Shown here one piece after another: positions 14,722 through 15,736 of a DNA stretch of 15,736 bases. The stretch is from Chloroflexota bacterium (GTDB lineage Bacteria > Chloroflexota > Anaerolineae > Aggregatilineales > UBA2796), in assembly GCA_017743585.1 (NCBI GenBank), contig JAGHYP010000030.1, positions 1-15,736 on the forward strand, in the 5' to 3' direction. The notes beneath the pieces are model-generated. The model was not told the origin of the DNA. It was given only the letters and a program-made list of their open reading frames with translations, and made no database searches. The position numbers were made by a program, and so were the translations under genes. Within the stretch, counting starts at the first letter, position 1. Each line of letters opens with the position of its first letter.

Positions 14722-15516
14722 ATGCCTATCTTGACTTATTGCGATGCCAATGGCGACTTTCGCGAATACGCTTTCTCAGATGCCAAGCCTATCCTGCTGC
14801 GCGCGCCTGAGCGCGGCGCCGCGCGCTTCGCCGCAGGCGAAGGGCAACCGCTAGCTGTCATCACGCGCGCGAAGGTCTACCAAGTGCCGTTAGTGGTCAA
14901 CCTGAGCGGCGACTCGCGAGTGCGCGTGAACGGACGGCGCGTGGTCGGCTTGCGCGTCCTGCGGCAAGGCAGCCGCCTGCAGGTCGGCGATCTGGAGATG
15001 ACATTCTGGGAGATGACGTTGCAGATCGTCGCGGCGGGCTCTACCTTGGTCGGACGACGTTGTCCTGTCTGCCGCCTGAGCTACAGCGTCGGCGACGAAG
15101 TGGTGATCTGCCCGCGTTGCAGCCTGCCACATCACAAAGAATGTTGGTTTGAGCATGAGTTCTGCTCCAATCCGGGCTGTCTGTATCCGATTCGCACCAC
15201 GCTCAAGCGCGTGCTGGCAGCGCACGGCGTAGTGATCGAGCAGCTCGCCGCCAACAGTCAGCTTGTCACACAAAGCATGCGCTGCGCGGCAGGCACGCCG
15301 AGCGTGGACGCGCGACCATTCCAAGCAGGACAGTACGTGGCGTACTGTCCGAACCGGGCGTGCGGAGCGGCGTTTCACCTCGAGTGCTGGGTGAGCATGG
15401 GCAACTGCCCTGCTTGCCGCAAGTATGACGTGAGCAAGCTATTGCGCTCAGTCTTCACGCCGAACACGCCGCCATATCTAGGCGAAGAGAGCGCCGAGCC
15501 TGAGGACGCTGCCTGA
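14722..15516 (+). CDS. FHA-like protein with two RING-type zinc-binding treble clefs
   Basis: A 264-residue protein. The first 110 residues look like a beta-rich domain with an FHA-like second half (VRVNGRRVVGLRVLRQGSRLQVGD; positions about 72-95). Two zinc modules follow. The first has Cys114, Cys117, Cys130, Cys133, His137/138, Cys141, Cys148 and Cys153 (CPVC, CPRC, HHKECW, CSNPGC). The second has Cys188, Cys209, Cys214, His219, Cys222, Cys229 and Cys232 (YCPNRACGAAFHLECW, CPAC), close to classical RING spacing. RING proteins in bacteria are known from ubiquitin-like gene clusters; with the E1-like gene next to it, a ligase or adaptor role is likely but inferred. ATG 14722 has GAGGAG five bases upstream, overlapping the previous stop. 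Its stop overlaps the next start by one base, pointing to coupled translation. Confidence 0.85.
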   Translation: MPILTYCDANGDFREYAFSDAKPILLRAPERGAARFAAGEGQPLAVITRAKVYQVPLVVNLSGDSRVRVNGRRVVGLRVLRQGSRLQVGDLEMTFWEMTLQIVAAGSTLVGRRCPVCRLSYSVGDEVVICPRCSLPHHKECWFEHEFCSNPGCLYPIRTTLKRVLAAHGVVIEQLAANSQLVTQSMRCAAGTPSVDARPFQAGQYVAYCPNRACGAAFHLECWVSMGNCPACRKYDVSKLLRSVFTPNTPPYLGEESAEPEDAA

Positions 15517-15736
15517 TGAGCGATTTGGTCGAGCTGACCGATGGCGACGGCGTGATCGAGATCAGCGCACCCAGCGCCGATCGTTACGCGTCGCTCAAGC
15601 TGATCGAGTGGTGGGATCACGCCAAGCTGCGCCGCGCGAAGGTGATGGTGGTCGGCGCGGGCGCGCTGGGCAACGAGGTGCTAAAGAATCTCGCTTTGCT
15701 CGGCGTCGGCTATCTTTTCTTGGTTGATTTTGACAC
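15516..15736 (+). CDS. E1-like ThiF/UBA adenylyltransferase, N-terminal part (cut by window edge)
   Basis: The first 73 residues of an E1-superfamily enzyme, which adenylates the C-terminus of a ubiquitin-like or sulfur-carrier protein. After a short lead it has the entry helix Arg39-Arg40 and the nucleotide-binding Rossmann motif VMVVGAGALGNEVL (Gly47, Gly49, Gly52), then KNLALLGVGYLFLVDFD, ending at the ATP-ribose Asp. The EVLKNLAL segment is closer to eukaryotic E1 enzymes of the UBA2/UBA3 type (E-L-L-K-N-L-x-L) than to common MoeB/ThiF. The ATG at 15516 overlaps the TGA of the RING gene (TGATG), so the two are co-translated. The catalytic cysteine and any fused domains lie beyond the window. 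Confidence 0.9.
   Translation, partial: MSDLVELTDGDGVIEISAPSADRYASLKLIEWWDHAKLRRAKVMVVGAGALGNEVLKNLALLGVGYLFLVDFD

Noticed and set aside
1..15736. CRISPR arrays, insertion sequences, integrases or phage genes
   Set aside because: I saw no regularly spaced repeats, transposase motifs or terminal inverted repeats with target duplications.

Overview
The window is GC-rich chromosomal DNA from a bacterium that I place, with low to moderate confidence, in an uncultured non-actinobacterial lineage such as Chloroflexota. The reasons are the GC-rich, GCGC-heavy coding style, the use of GTG and TTG starts, and a locus that combines pupylation genes with E1-like and RING-like genes. No 16S rRNA or other strong taxonomic marker is present.

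Left part (1-7241): a mixed run of single genes on both strands. They are a truncated Ser/Thr protein kinase (minus), an HD-domain phosphohydrolase (plus), a class I/II PLP aminotransferase (minus), a GalE-like nucleotide-sugar epimerase (plus), tRNA-Ser(GGA) with a good sigma-70-type promoter, an S41 carboxyl-terminal protease (minus), a GT4-type glycosyltransferase (plus) and smpB (plus). I see nothing unusual in these genes apart from palindromes upstream of the HD gene.

Middle (7242-7888): about 650 bases without a convincing gene. It is locally AT-richer and holds three consecutive perfect inverted repeats at 7451-7516. This is the likely leader and control region of the operon that follows.

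Right part (7889-15736, cut by the window end): a tightly packed plus-strand operon. It encodes a Mpa/ARC-type AAA+ unfoldase (coiled-coil start in one frame, OB and AAA+ parts in another), Dop split into two ORFs by an in-frame TAA, a 79-residue Pup-like modifier ending Thr-Gly-Glu, a divergent PafA ligase, a HEAT-repeat protein, an FHA-like/double-RING-like zinc protein, and the start of an E1-like ThiF/UBA adenylyltransferase with a eukaryote-like core motif. PafA would attach the Pup-like protein to lysines, Dop would remove it, and the ATPase would unfold the tagged proteins. No 20S proteasome genes (prcBA) lie in their usual place, and the ATPase lacks a visible C-terminal proteasome-docking tail. 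RING and E1 genes directly downstream suggest a second, ubiquitin-type arm in the same transcription unit. This hybrid locus is the most interesting content of the window.
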